Shown: positions 24,949 through 33,467, counted from the first letter of the stretch. The stretch is DNA of 34,502 nucleotides from Calditrichota bacterium (GCA_013150955.1 JAADJD010000006.1:1-34502), one strand, 5' to 3'. Numbers and translations are program-made. The notes: generated by a model from the sequence alone, not told the origin.

Positions 24949-25110
24949 TCAAGTTCCCTTTTCCTGATTTTGCTGACGGCTCAATTGACGTTCTCGCATG
25001 CGCTGTAAAATCTGTTCTCGTCGATTTCGAATTGCCCGTTTCTGTCGACCGGAAAGTGTGAACAGGATCGCCGCCAGGATCACCAGAACCGTTAGGATGA
25101 TAAATTCCAT
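24949..25110 (-). CDS. Small single-pass membrane protein between two tRNA genes
   Basis: A 53-codon frame: MEFIILTVLVILAAILFTLS forms one hydrophobic segment, followed by a strongly basic, helix-forming, glutamine- and arginine-rich cytoplasmic tail (RQKRAIRNRREQILQRMRER, then QLSRQQNQEKGT). The amphipathic order, one membrane helix then a charged helix, is not expected of random sequence. The frame fills the gap between tRNA-Ala and tRNA-Cys on their strand. Its weakness is the ribosome-binding site: only GGA eight bases upstream of the ATG at 25110. No family is recognised. A longer overlapping frame here (24929-25120) has no such pattern and is judged spurious. Confidence 0.6.
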   Translation of the reverse strand: MEFIILTVLVILAAILFTLSGRQKRAIRNRREQILQRMRERQLSRQQNQEKGT

Positions 25111-25132
25111 TCAGGTCCATTGATTATGGTAG

Positions 25133-25205
25133 TGGAGCCGAGGGGAGTCGAACCCCTGACCTCGTGAATGCCATTCACGCGCTCTCCCAACTGAGCTACG
25201 GCCCC
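25133..25205 (-). tRNA. tRNA-Ala (GGC)
   Basis: A complete 73-base cloverleaf on the minus strand: acceptor GGGGCCG/CGGCUCC with a G3-U70 wobble, the alanine identity determinant, D-arm GCTCAGTTGGGAGAGC, anticodon stem CGTGA/TCACG with anticodon GGC, T-arm AGGGGTTCGACTCCCCT and A73. CCA is not encoded (CTA follows), unlike the neighbouring tRNA-Cys. Confidence 0.96.
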
Positions 25206-25233
25206 AGATAGTCTCACTTCCTCAAACGATCCA

Positions 25234-25262
25234 AATATAATAAAACCCGTATGACTTGTCAA
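25234..25262 (-). promoter_or_regulatory. Promoter of the tRNA-Ala / small ORF / tRNA-Cys unit
   Basis: On the minus strand a perfect TTGACA (25257-25262) and TATATT (25234-25239) are 17 bases apart, placing transcription initiation about 20 bases before the tRNA-Ala 5' end. This is one of the strongest promoters visible in the window, as expected for a stable-RNA gene. Confidence 0.75.
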
Positions 25263-25499
25263 ATGCTTTTGGTTTTTTGGATTGGGCAGCAGGGCTTTGT
25301 TTTTTCTACATTTATCCATAAACGATTGAAATGGGCTTTGGTTCAGATGGAGAGGGACATACCGTTCGATCTGGCAAATACGTGAGGATACAACACTTCC
25401 AGTAAAATGATCCATTCCCGTATCCCACCCGATATTTTTTGAAAATGAGCGATTTGAATCATGCTCAATCCTGAAAAATACAGGTGGATTAAATCCCTT

Positions 25500-25823
25500 A
25501 TTGTGCTAGAGCCTACGAATTACACAAAATAACACAAATAAAAAACCAGTTTATGCATTCGCCTACGAATTACACGAATTAGTCCCAATAAATATAATAA
25601 AATGCACTGGATTCTATCTGGATGAAAAACGTTCTCCCGGATATATTCGCGATTTTGTTGATTTTTTTCGAATTCATTCGCATGATTCGTGGATTACCAC
25701 AATTTGGGATAAAATCCATTCAATGATATCTGGATGAAAAATGTGTTCCGGGGTATATTCACGATTTTGTTTATATTTTTCGGATTAATTCGCCCGATTC
25801 GCGGTTTAAGCAGTATTTAGGTT
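25500..25823. repeat. Dispersed TWA element, block 9
   Basis: An end fragment (about 25500-25540) is followed by a full 165-bp copy at about 25545-25709 (CCAGTTTATGCATTCGCC on the left; CATGATTCGTGG and TTTGGGA on the right) and then a second, shortened copy end to 25823 (CGCCCGATTCGCGG, TTTAGGT). The right flank is TAA and the left AAA. The gap 25263-25866 contains nothing else recognisable. Confidence 0.78.
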
Positions 25824-25866
25824 AAACGCGTGCTTATGCATCCCGCAATCGGCCATTCGTCATCGG

Positions 25867-27135
25867 CTAAACCAGATCAATGATGGAACCGAAATCGGGA
25901 TCGAACAGGCGTTTGTAGGTGCGAATTGCGAATCCGTCGGTCATTCCCGCAATGTGGTCGCAGATGATGCGCGCTTTTTGCTCCGGATCGTTGGTTTGCT
26001 GGATCATCTGATCGGTGTGATCAGGCAAAAGTTTTAAGGGGCGGGCCTGGCCCGACAGATAGTGGGATGTGAATGCCCGAAAAAGCCGCTCCAGAATCGT
26101 GTCCCATTTATACTCCAGCTGATGCAATTGGGGAGAGCGGAATACCAGCTCCCGTGCCACCCGCTTATAAAAATGGCATTCCTTTTTGATGGTGGCGTAG
26201 ATTTTTAATCGAAAACGATAGCGGTTGCTGCGGTTGCTCAGGAAATTGTGCCATTCTTCCAGCTCGCAGGCCTGAATGAATTCCCCAATTTTACGGGCAA
26301 ACGCACGATCCACTTCGCCGGTGGACATAACATTTAAAATCTGATCAACCCAGCGGGCCTCCTGTCGGGTTAACGATTGCTCCTGGGCCCATTTCTCCAA
26401 TCGGGTGATGGTGATGAAGCGGGCATGAATCCCGTCCACAATATCGTTCAGGGAGTACGCGGTATCGTCGGCCCAGTCCATGATCTGGCATTCGATGCTG
26501 CGAAATGTATTTAGCACCTCCTCATCTTTTAACGGATTCGGTAACGAGGCCCCGCCAAAAATGTAATCCACATATTTTTCCTGATCGTCGTAAAGAAAAT
26601 GATTCCGGATGTTTCGGCTCTGACTCAGTAATACTTTATACTTCATGACGCTATCCATGAATGCCCGGGTGGGGTTCATCCCATATCGGTGCGTGCCCCG
26701 GGAAAACAGGATTTCGGTGATGATGCGCAGTGTTTGCGCATTGCCTTCAAATCCGCCGTAGTCGCGCATCAGACGGTTCAGGGTGCGTTCCCCCGCATGG
26801 CCGAATGGTGGATGGCCCAGATCGTGAGCCAGGCAGGCTGCTTCCACCAGATCGGGATCCACGTAAAAATGTGCATTTAAGAAGGGAGAGGAAGCCCGCA
26901 GGTGATTGCAAATGGAACGGCCAATCTGGGCCACTTCAATTGAGTGGGTGAGGCGGGTGCGGTAAAAATCGTATTCACCGGATAAAAAGACCTGAGTTTT
27001 TGCCTGCAGACGCCGAAAGGCCGCATTGTGAATGATCCGATCGCGATCCTGTTGAAAGGGCGTGCGATAATCCTGCCCCGATGTGGGGTCCATTCGCTCA
27101 AAATCGAAAGCATTGTAAAACGCGTTGGTTTCCAT
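25867..27135 (-). CDS. dgt: dNTP triphosphohydrolase (dGTPase family, HD domain)
   Basis: A 422-residue HD-superfamily enzyme that hydrolyses dNTPs to nucleoside and triphosphate, tuning nucleotide pools. The N-terminus has the family lead (YRTPFQQDRDRIIHNAAFRR, LQAKTQVF). Metal ligands are H64 (RLTHSIEVAQ), H104-D105 in HDLGHPPFGHAGE, and D223 or D224 in MDWADDTAYSLNDIVDG. Length and motif order are normal, and the protein seems intact. It begins 11 bases after the end of the M14 carboxypeptidase reading frame, so the two are probably co-transcribed though biochemically unrelated. Family members can also act in phage resistance by dNTP depletion; nothing here specifically shows that. Confidence 0.93.
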   Translation of the reverse strand: METNAFYNAFDFERMDPTSGQDYRTPFQQDRDRIIHNAAFRRLQAKTQVFLSGEYDFYRTRLTHSIEVAQIGRSICNHLRASSPFLNAHFYVDPDLVEAACLAHDLGHPPFGHAGERTLNRLMRDYGGFEGNAQTLRIITEILFSRGTHRYGMNPTRAFMDSVMKYKVLLSQSRNIRNHFLYDDQEKYVDYIFGGASLPNPLKDEEVLNTFRSIECQIMDWADDTAYSLNDIVDGIHARFITITRLEKWAQEQSLTRQEARWVDQILNVMSTGEVDRAFARKIGEFIQACELEEWHNFLSNRSNRYRFRLKIYATIKKECHFYKRVARELVFRSPQLHQLEYKWDTILERLFRAFTSHYLSGQARPLKLLPDHTDQMIQQTNDPEQKARIICDHIAGMTDGFAIRTYKRLFDPDFGSIIDLV

Positions 27136-27146
27136 CGTTTTTTAAC

Positions 27147-27758
27147 TCAATTTTGAAGAATAGGCGATTGGATTGTGACCGGCAACGGGACTTTTTGCAT
27201 CAATTTGCCCACGGGATAGCGATTTAGTTGTTGATCCCAGTAAGGGGAACGCCGATAGAAAAAGTAAAGGCGGGCACGGGGATTGGCGGCAAAAGCCGAG
27301 TCGCTCTTCAGTTGCTTTAAAAAAGTCTCCTGTAATGTCGGATCTTCCGCCAGCATCTTTCGGGCCAGTTGCTCCAGTTTATAGGATTCGGCATATTCTT
27401 TTTGTTCAAAGATGGCGTTCCAGAATCCCCAGACCACCAGGGCATCGGGTGCGCCCGGCTCCAGCAGATGCGCCACCACCCGGTTGGTTCGCTGATTCAT
27501 AAAGACTACCACGGTTCCTGCTGGAAAGGATCGGGTTTCTTCAATGGGAACATAGCGATAGGTCATCAGATGACGTCCTTCGAAGGGGCGTTCCCGCCAG
27601 GCAGGGTCCTCAAATCGGTAACTGTGAACCGTTAGAACAGTGTCCCTGAGCAGGTAATGCATTCGTACACCATGCCATTTCAATCGCTGGATGACCGGTG
27701 TCCATTGGGGCGGGATAAGGTAGGCATAGGGAATCCGTGCCGAATCCTGGACGATCAG
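27147..27758 (-). pseudogene. C-terminal part of the M14 carboxypeptidase, beyond an in-frame TAG
   Basis: After the TAG at 27759-27761 the same frame stays open for 203 codons to a stop at 27147. The text continues LIVQDSARIPYAYLIPPQWT, then PFEGRHLM, VVAHLLEPGAPDALVVWGFW and NPRARLYFFYRRSPYWDQ. These are the conserved C-terminal blocks of ~600-residue exported M14 peptidases. The frame is unbroken apart from the single amber codon, so this looks like a recent point mutation, a base error, or a read-through site rather than old decay. An internal ATG (27683) has no strong ribosome-binding site. Confidence 0.75.
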
Positions 27759-28946
27759 CTAGTCAAAAAAGGGAATGCGATAGGTTCGAGGGGTGTCCCC
27801 ATACTGAATCCACTTTGCACCGGAAATGTCGCTGCGGGAAATCTGATAATCCACGCCCTGAAAATCGACCCAGGTTGTATCCCGGGTGTTCACCTGGAAT
27901 TTTAGCGGTAGCCAGCGACCAATCAACTGCTCTGCGGTTTGTTGATCGGCTTTGCGGTTCAGGGTGAGCAACGTTCTGGCCTGCTGATTCACAATCGTTA
28001 GCAGGCTCTTCAGCGCCGCGTAAGTTGCCTCGACCCGATTTTTATAGGGTTTAAGCATGTGCGTTTCCAGCAAAATGAAAATTCGGTTCTGAATGGATCC
28101 GTAACCGGTCGAAAAACGAGGGCTTAATGTGGGGTGAATCAGCCCCTGCTGCAAGTTTTTTCGATCCCGAATCCAGAAGTAAGGAAAAACCAGCTTTTGA
28201 GCGGCTTGCATGTATTGGACAAATTGCGGTTCCAGAACGTCTCGCGCCCAGCTTCTTAAAGGGGTGGGCAACAGGGGAGATTTATCAATAATGTACGTCA
28301 ATTCATACTGATAGTCTGCCCCATTGGTTACATGACAGTCGATCAACAGATCCGGCAGCCATTGGTTGAACAATTTTAAGAAGGCGCGCATTTCGGGAGC
28401 GTCGGCCTTGAGAAAATCCCGGTTGAGATTCAGATTTTGCGCGGTGGTTCGCCAGCCCATTTCCTCAGGCCCATTTTGATTGATCCGATTGAAGGGCCCA
28501 AACCGTTCGTGACCGTCCACATTGAAGATGGGGATGAAAAGAAGGGTGACCTGGTCAAGCAACTGAAGGTGTCGTTTGTAAACGACCAGATCGCGGATCA
28601 ACATTAGCCCGGCGTCCTTGCCATCAATTTCACCTGCATGGATACCGGCCAGGATAAGCACCACCGCTTTCTGCCGATCCGATGGCGCAACAGGCTCAAA
28701 TTGACCGTCGCGATCGACAATTAACAAAGGTAATCGCCTTCCCTGGGGACTGCGTCCGAAATCGGTGAAATGTACCCAGGGGGAAAACTCATCCAGTTGC
28801 TGGCAAAATGCCACCGTTTCCGGATAACGGGGCGTTTTCTGGAAGCCCGATTTTTCGTAAGGCGTGTCCCATTCCGAGTCTGCAGCCATCAAATTACACC
28901 ATACCAGAATGGAGAACAAGATTACCACCATATATTGAATAAGCAA
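27759..28946 (-). CDS. M14-family zinc carboxypeptidase, catalytic part, ended by a premature TAG
   Basis: An exported M14 metallopeptidase. TTG 28946 is the preferred start: GGAGGA lies six bases upstream, whereas the more distal ATG 28961 would place that Shine-Dalgarno inside the coding region. A signal peptide follows (IQYMVVILFSILVWCNLMAA). Counting from ATG 28961, zinc ligands H108 and E111 are in GIHAGEIDG, H210 in LLIDCHVTNG, and the catalytic glutamate E299 in FILLETHML. The whole catalytic domain therefore precedes the TAG at codon 401. Homologues continue for about 200 more residues, and that sequence is present in the same frame beyond the stop. A truncated but possibly active secreted enzyme is conceivable. 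Confidence 0.8.
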   Translation of the reverse strand: MLIQYMVVILFSILVWCNLMAADSEWDTPYEKSGFQKTPRYPETVAFCQQLDEFSPWVHFTDFGRSPQGRRLPLLIVDRDGQFEPVAPSDRQKAVVLILAGIHAGEIDGKDAGLMLIRDLVVYKRHLQLLDQVTLLFIPIFNVDGHERFGPFNRINQNGPEEMGWRTTAQNLNLNRDFLKADAPEMRAFLKLFNQWLPDLLIDCHVTNGADYQYELTYIIDKSPLLPTPLRSWARDVLEPQFVQYMQAAQKLVFPYFWIRDRKNLQQGLIHPTLSPRFSTGYGSIQNRIFILLETHMLKPYKNRVEATYAALKSLLTIVNQQARTLLTLNRKADQQTAEQLIGRWLPLKFQVNTRDTTWVDFQGVDYQISRSDISGAKWIQYGDTPRTYRIPFFD

Positions 28947-29130
28947 TGCACTTCCTCCCATTCAGCCGAATATTTAATATAATTGGATGAAACCGTTTGT
29001 GCAACCGCTGGACGGCCAATTTTCGGTTGGTTTGTGTGAGTTGAATTTTAAATTTTAACATAAGGGAGGAGCGGTCGATCAGACCCTCAAAACGGTCAGC
29101 GACGCATCCGTATCAATCAAACATTTTATG

Positions 29131-29447
29131 AACCGAAATAATGCATTAAACCGCGAATCACACGAATGAAACCAAAAAATATCTACAAAATCGCGAATAA
29201 ACCCAAATAATACACAAAAACCACGAATCAGGCGAATGAATCCAATGAATATCAACAAAATATCGATTAAATCCAGGAACACAGTTTTTATCCAAATAAT
29301 CAAACGGATTTTATTATTTTTGTTCGCGTTCATTCGTGTCATTCGTAGGCTAATGCATAATCTGGGATAAGCCCCGAAACGAATTTTCATCCAGATATTA
29401 TCCAATGGATTTTATTTGTGTGAGTTCGTGTCATTCGTAGTCTAATG
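29131..29447 (+). repeat. Dispersed TWA element, block 10 (copy inserted inside another copy)
   Basis: An outer copy begins at 29131. At its internal GCGAATAA it is interrupted by a full 167-bp inner copy (29201-29367, ACCCAAATAATAC to GCATAATCTGGGA), with TAA at 29198-29200 repeated at 29368-29370. The outer copy then resumes (GCCCCGAAACGAATTTTCAT) and ends near 29447. Removing the inner copy and one TAA restores the sequence seen in block 3 (GCGAATAAGCCC). Confidence 0.85.
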
Positions 29448-29473
29448 GGTTTTATACCAAATGTCAAAAAAAA

Positions 29474-29502
29474 TTGACACAAATTGATAAACTTGGTTTA
29501 AA
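29474..29502 (+). promoter_or_regulatory. Candidate promoter upstream of the FG-GAP-like gene
   Basis: A perfect TTGACA (29474-29479) is followed after 17 bases by TTTAAA (29497-29502). It would give an untranslated leader of about 420 bases before the ATG at 29928. That leader (29503-29927) is very AT-rich and contains an unused perfect Shine-Dalgarno (AAGGAGGT, 29791-29798) and an 18-codon frame (29850-29906), but no gene I can support. Confidence 0.35.
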
Positions 29503-29927
29503 TGCTTGTGTGTGAGTTGCATAATTAAATGAAATTTAAGTATTTATAAATGTTGGCTTAAATTTTGTACAAGTAAAAATAAAAGTTGTTATATGAATTA
29601 ATTGAATTTGTTTTTTTAAGAATAAAAAAATTTTATTCGTGCATAATAAAAATGGTGATATGGTGAGTTAATTAACCCGTGTTTTTCTGAATTTTACCAG
29701 ATTAAAACTTTATGAAAATGTTATCGAACGGTCTGGAATATGCGTAGTGATCAATTGTGGATTTTTAAGTCGATTAAAAACTTTTACTAGAAGGAGGTTC
29801 TTTTACATCTAATCACAAAGTTATATTTATCTTAGAAGTGAGAATTGCCATGCTATTAAAAAGCTGCTTCTTAAATAATGGTGGACTTTTTTCCTTTAAA
29901 TTTTAAATAAATTTTAGGAGGCAATTC

Positions 29928-32387
29928 ATGAAACTTTTCAGATCCGTGATTTATTTTGTCTTATTGTTTTATATGTATGTTATTTCTCAGGTGAATTTCC
30001 AGCCCCATACAATTGTTGGAGGTGAATACCGAGCTCTGGGGGCAACTTCTGTTTATTCGGCTGATCTCGATAACGATGGCGATTTAGATGTGCTTTCAGC
30101 CTCTTCTGGTGATGACAAGATTGCTTGGTATGAAAATACAGGTAACGGTGTTTTCACAGTTCGAATTATTACCGATAGTGCGGACGGTGCACGTTCTGTT
30201 TTCGCCATAGATTTAAATAGAGATGGATTTATAGATGTATTGTCTGCTTCGTCTCGTGATAATAAAGTTGTGTGGTACGAAAACAATGGCCACGGAAATT
30301 TTATTTCTCACATTATTTCTAACGATGCGGACGGAGCTGAATCGATTTATGCAATTGATATTGATGAGGATGGTGATATTGATGTCTTGTCTGCCTCGTA
30401 TTTCGACGATAAAATAGCATGGTATGAGAATAACGGGAAGGGTAATTTTACAACACATATTATAACCACAACAGCTAATGGGGTGCGTTCCGTCTTTGCA
30501 GTAGATTTGGATAAAGACGGTGATAACGATGTGCTCTCGGCTTCTTACATTGATAATAAAATTTCATGGTATGAAAATGATGGGCAGCAAAATTTTACCG
30601 AACGGGTGATCTCTACTTCGGCAGATGGAGCGCGATCTATATATGCATCTGATATTGATGGAGACAATGATGTCGATATAATAACCGCCTTATACAAGTG
30701 GGATAAGATTACCTTGTATGAAAACAGAGGAGGCGGGGAATTTAAAGAACAAGTGATTTCGGATCATGCAAATGGTGCTTATGCAGTTTTTGTTGAGGAT
30801 ATCGATAACGATGGTGATATGGATGTGTTAGCTGCATTATATATTGATGACAAAATTGTTTGGTATGAAAATAAGGGTAATAACAATTTTGTTACACATG
30901 TGGTTGCGCAAGAAATCGATGGTGCATCTTCCGTTTATGCAATAGATTTAGATGAAGATGGAGACATTGACATTTTAACGTCTTCTACCGGAAATAATGA
31001 AATTTCCTGGTTTGAAAATGACGGCTATGAGAATTTTACCAAGCATGTGTTGACAATTAAAGCGGATGGTGCAAATTCCGTTTATGCCACGGACATTGAT
31101 GGAGATGGAGATATCGATATTACCTCAACATCTTTTAGGGATGATAAAGTTGCGTGGTATGAAAATATTGGCCAGGGGAATTTTATTCATCATGTGATCA
31201 GTACCGAAGTAGATGGTGCAAGTTCAGTATACGTTGTTGACATAGATAGTGATGGAGATATGGATTTAGTCTCGGCTTCTTTTTCAGGAGATAAAGTTTC
31301 CTGGTACGAGAATGATGGTCAGGAAGGATTTACTGAATGGATTATATCGACTGAGGTAGATGGTGCGCGTTCTGTATTTGCAGCAGATCTCGATAGCGAT
31401 GGAGATCAAGACGTTCTTTGTGGGGTCTTTTTTGATAATAAGATTGAGTGGTACGAAAATGATGGTAAAGGGAATTTTACACCACATATCATTGCAACCG
31501 ATGCATTTGGAGTCTATGCGGTATACAGTACTGATCTTGATGGTGATGGGGACATGGACGTGTTATCAGCTTTATCCGATGCTAATAAAATTACCTGGTA
31601 TGAAAACGACGGAAATGGAAATTTTACTTCTAGGGTGATTAGTTCAAATCCAAAGAATGTGCGATCAATTTATACGGTGGATGTGGATGGGGATGGAGAT
31701 ATGGATGTACTTTCGGCATCGTTAGTCGATGATAAAATTTATTGGTATGAAAACGATGGAAATCAGAATTTTACAGCGCACATAATTTCTACTTCGGCAA
31801 ATGGAGCAAGATCGGTTTATGCTGCGGATATTGACGGTGATGGAGATCCGGATGTTCTCTCAGCTTCTACTTACGACGATAAAATTGCATGGTATGAGAA
31901 TGATGGGCAAGGAAATTTTTCAACATATGTAATAACCTCAGATGCGGATGGGGCGAGTTCTGTTTTTGCAACGGATATTGATGGTGACGGAGATGTAGAT
32001 GTTATTTCGGCTTCATTTGATGATGATAAAATCGCCTGGTATGAAAATTTGCGAATCGTAGGTTTTCAATTTAGTGAGATGGGATTCATCCCTTCTGGAG
32101 TAATTTTGTATTCAAACTATCCCAATCCTTTTAATCCTATTACACATATTAAGTACCAGATTATGCATCGAAGTAAGGTGTGGTTAGCTATCTATAATCC
32201 TTTGGGTCAGAAAATCCGTACGTTGGTTCGGAGGTTGCAAACGCCGGGAACTTATACCGTGATGTGGGATGGGCGTGATGAGAATGGGCAAATCGTCCCT
32301 AGTGGTATTTACCTGTACCAGTTACAAGTACAATCTTTTGGGCAAGAACCGTTTATAGGAGTAAAGAAGATGATATTACTTAAGTGA
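29928..32387 (+). CDS. Secreted FG-GAP/VCBS-type repeat protein with FlgD-like sorting tail
   Basis: An 819-residue protein with a signal peptide (FRSVIYFVLLFYMYVISQ). From ~25 to ~700 it consists of 14 tandem repeats of about 45-49 residues with the pattern SVYAxDxDGDGDxDVLSAS followed by DDKIAWYENDGxGNFxxHxI. Each has a calcium-binding DxDxDGDxD loop, as in FG-GAP/VCBS repeats and integrin-type beta-propellers; fourteen repeats would make two seven-bladed propellers. The C-terminal ~90 residues (NYPNPFNPITHIKYQI, then WDGRDENGQIVPSGIYLYQL) are the FlgD-like immunoglobulin fold used as a sorting or anchoring tail in FCB-group bacteria, often tied to type IX secretion. TAGGAGG lies upstream of the ATG. 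Repeat 5 is the least regular. The gene is much AT-richer than the window's left side. Confidence 0.88.
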   Translation: MKLFRSVIYFVLLFYMYVISQVNFQPHTIVGGEYRALGATSVYSADLDNDGDLDVLSASSGDDKIAWYENTGNGVFTVRIITDSADGARSVFAIDLNRDGFIDVLSASSRDNKVVWYENNGHGNFISHIISNDADGAESIYAIDIDEDGDIDVLSASYFDDKIAWYENNGKGNFTTHIITTTANGVRSVFAVDLDKDGDNDVLSASYIDNKISWYENDGQQNFTERVISTSADGARSIYASDIDGDNDVDIITALYKWDKITLYENRGGGEFKEQVISDHANGAYAVFVEDIDNDGDMDVLAALYIDDKIVWYENKGNNNFVTHVVAQEIDGASSVYAIDLDEDGDIDILTSSTGNNEISWFENDGYENFTKHVLTIKADGANSVYATDIDGDGDIDITSTSFRDDKVAWYENIGQGNFIHHVISTEVDGASSVYVVDIDSDGDMDLVSASFSGDKVSWYENDGQEGFTEWIISTEVDGARSVFAADLDSDGDQDVLCGVFFDNKIEWYENDGKGNFTPHIIATDAFGVYAVYSTDLDGDGDMDVLSALSDANKITWYENDGNGNFTSRVISSNPKNVRSIYTVDVDGDGDMDVLSASLVDDKIYWYENDGNQNFTAHIISTSANGARSVYAADIDGDGDPDVLSASTYDDKIAWYENDGQGNFSTYVITSDADGASSVFATDIDGDGDVDVISASFDDDKIAWYENLRIVGFQFSEMGFIPSGVILYSNYPNPFNPITHIKYQIMHRSKVWLAIYNPLGQKIRTLVRRLQTPGTYTVMWDGRDENGQIVPSGIYLYQLQVQSFGQEPFIGVKKMILLK

Positions 32388-32500
32388 GAGCAGACAAGTT
32401 TGGTTTTTGTTTCTTTTTTGTATTTGGAAAAATTGAAATAGTCTTGACTAAATTTTTTGTAATGCATAATCCGTTGTGCTAATAAAAAAGGAGATTGGCA

Positions 32501-32562
32501 ATGGCATTATATTTCTTTATAATTGAGTTGATAAAGTTAACAAAAACAAGGAATAATGCCAT
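32501..32562 (+). promoter_or_regulatory. Inverted repeat covering both possible transposase starts
   Basis: ATGGCATTAT (32501-32510) is perfectly complementary to ATAATGCCAT (32553-32562). The left arm is the ATG at 32501 and the right arm enters the ATG at 32561, so pairing in the mRNA would bury one or both initiation codons. This parallels the hairpin at 169-212 in front of the other transposase. Confidence 0.45.
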
Positions 32563-33467
32563 GCACAATCTCCGTGATAGGTTTGATAAAAATTCAGCCA
32601 TTGTCAAACGATCTTTGAAGAATCTTCTTGATCCGGACGGAAATTTACCTAGACGAGGCAAAAAACCGAAATTCTCCGATGTGGAAGCCATTGCCCTGAG
32701 TCTGCTTTCTGAGAGTCTCATGATTGACAGCGAAAACTATTTATTCAAGTTGTTGCATAATAATTACAAAGAGCAATTTCCGAACTTGATTGAACGCTCC
32801 CGCTTCAATCGCCGAAGAAAAACAACTTCACCATTTAATCGAGAAATTTCGCATCCGTATAGTTGAACAACTTGTGGAACATGAAAACTTTTTTCTCATT
32901 GATTCCATGCTTCTGCCGATCGTGCGATTCTCTCGGGCAAAAAGAGCGCGAATCTGTAGAGAAGACTATCAAAGCGCACCCAGTTTCGGCTATTGTGCGG
33001 CTCACGATCAACCCTACTTTGGCTATAAACTTCATGGGGTTGCTACTGTAAATGGCGTTATGACTCATTTTGATCTCTCTAAAGCCCATGTCCATGATAT
33101 TGAATATCTTAAAGATATTCGCCATTATTACCCGAATTGTCCTCTATTGGGAGATCGAGCTTACCTGAGCAATCCCTTGCAACTGGAATTATTTGAAGAG
33201 AATCGCCTGTTCCTGATTACTCCCATGCGAATGAATCAGAAAAACTACCGAAAACAACCGGCTGTGTTTCGCTATCTGAGGAGAAGAATCGAAACGATTT
33301 TCTCCCAATTGTGTGACCAGTTTCAGATTCAAAAGAACTATGCTAAGACGTTCCGTGGCTTAGCCATCCGCATTTTAACAAAAATTACCGCATTCACTTT
33401 GCTAAAATATTTGAACAAATATGAATTCGCTAATGAATTAAACCATATCAAACATGTTCTGATTTAA
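32501..33467 (+). pseudogene. IS982-family transposase, interrupted by a +1 frameshift
   Basis: The first frame gives NLRDRFDKNSAIVKRSLKNL ... LLSESLMIDSENYLFKLL and IERSRFNRRRK. The second continues QLHHLIEKFRIRIVEQLVEH, FFLIDSMLLPIVRFSRAKRA, YFGYKLHGV, CPLLGDRAYLS and RRRIETIFSQLCDQFQIQKN. DDE residues are visible as D in LIDSM, D in LLGDRAY and E in RRIETIF. The frames join at a run of five A (32818-32822): removing one A restores RRRKQLHHL. IS982 transposases are normally a single frame, so this is a one-base insertion or a sequencing indel. Starts ATG 32501 (GGAG upstream) and ATG 32561 (AAGGA upstream) are both possible. Confidence 0.85.

Noticed and set aside
24929-25120. A 63-codon frame between the tRNA genes starting at 25120
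   Set aside because: It overlaps the 53-codon membrane-protein frame but has no hydrophobic or helical pattern; the shorter frame is clearly more protein-like.
25092-25415. A 107-codon minus-strand reading frame
   Set aside because: Its C-terminal part is simply tRNA-Ala translated (the AVAQLGERVNGIHEVRGSTP pattern), and the rest is upstream promoter sequence.
27759-27761. TAG as pyrrolysine or other recoded amino acid
   Set aside because: No pyrrolysine genes or suppressor tRNA are in the window, the protein family does not use pyrrolysine, and a single mutation or error is simpler. Kept only as a read-through question.
471-29447. A CRISPR-like or spacer-repeat array
   Set aside because: The repeats are spread over 29 kb, in both orientations, of variable spacing and with inverted ends. 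There are no uniform spacers and no cas genes.
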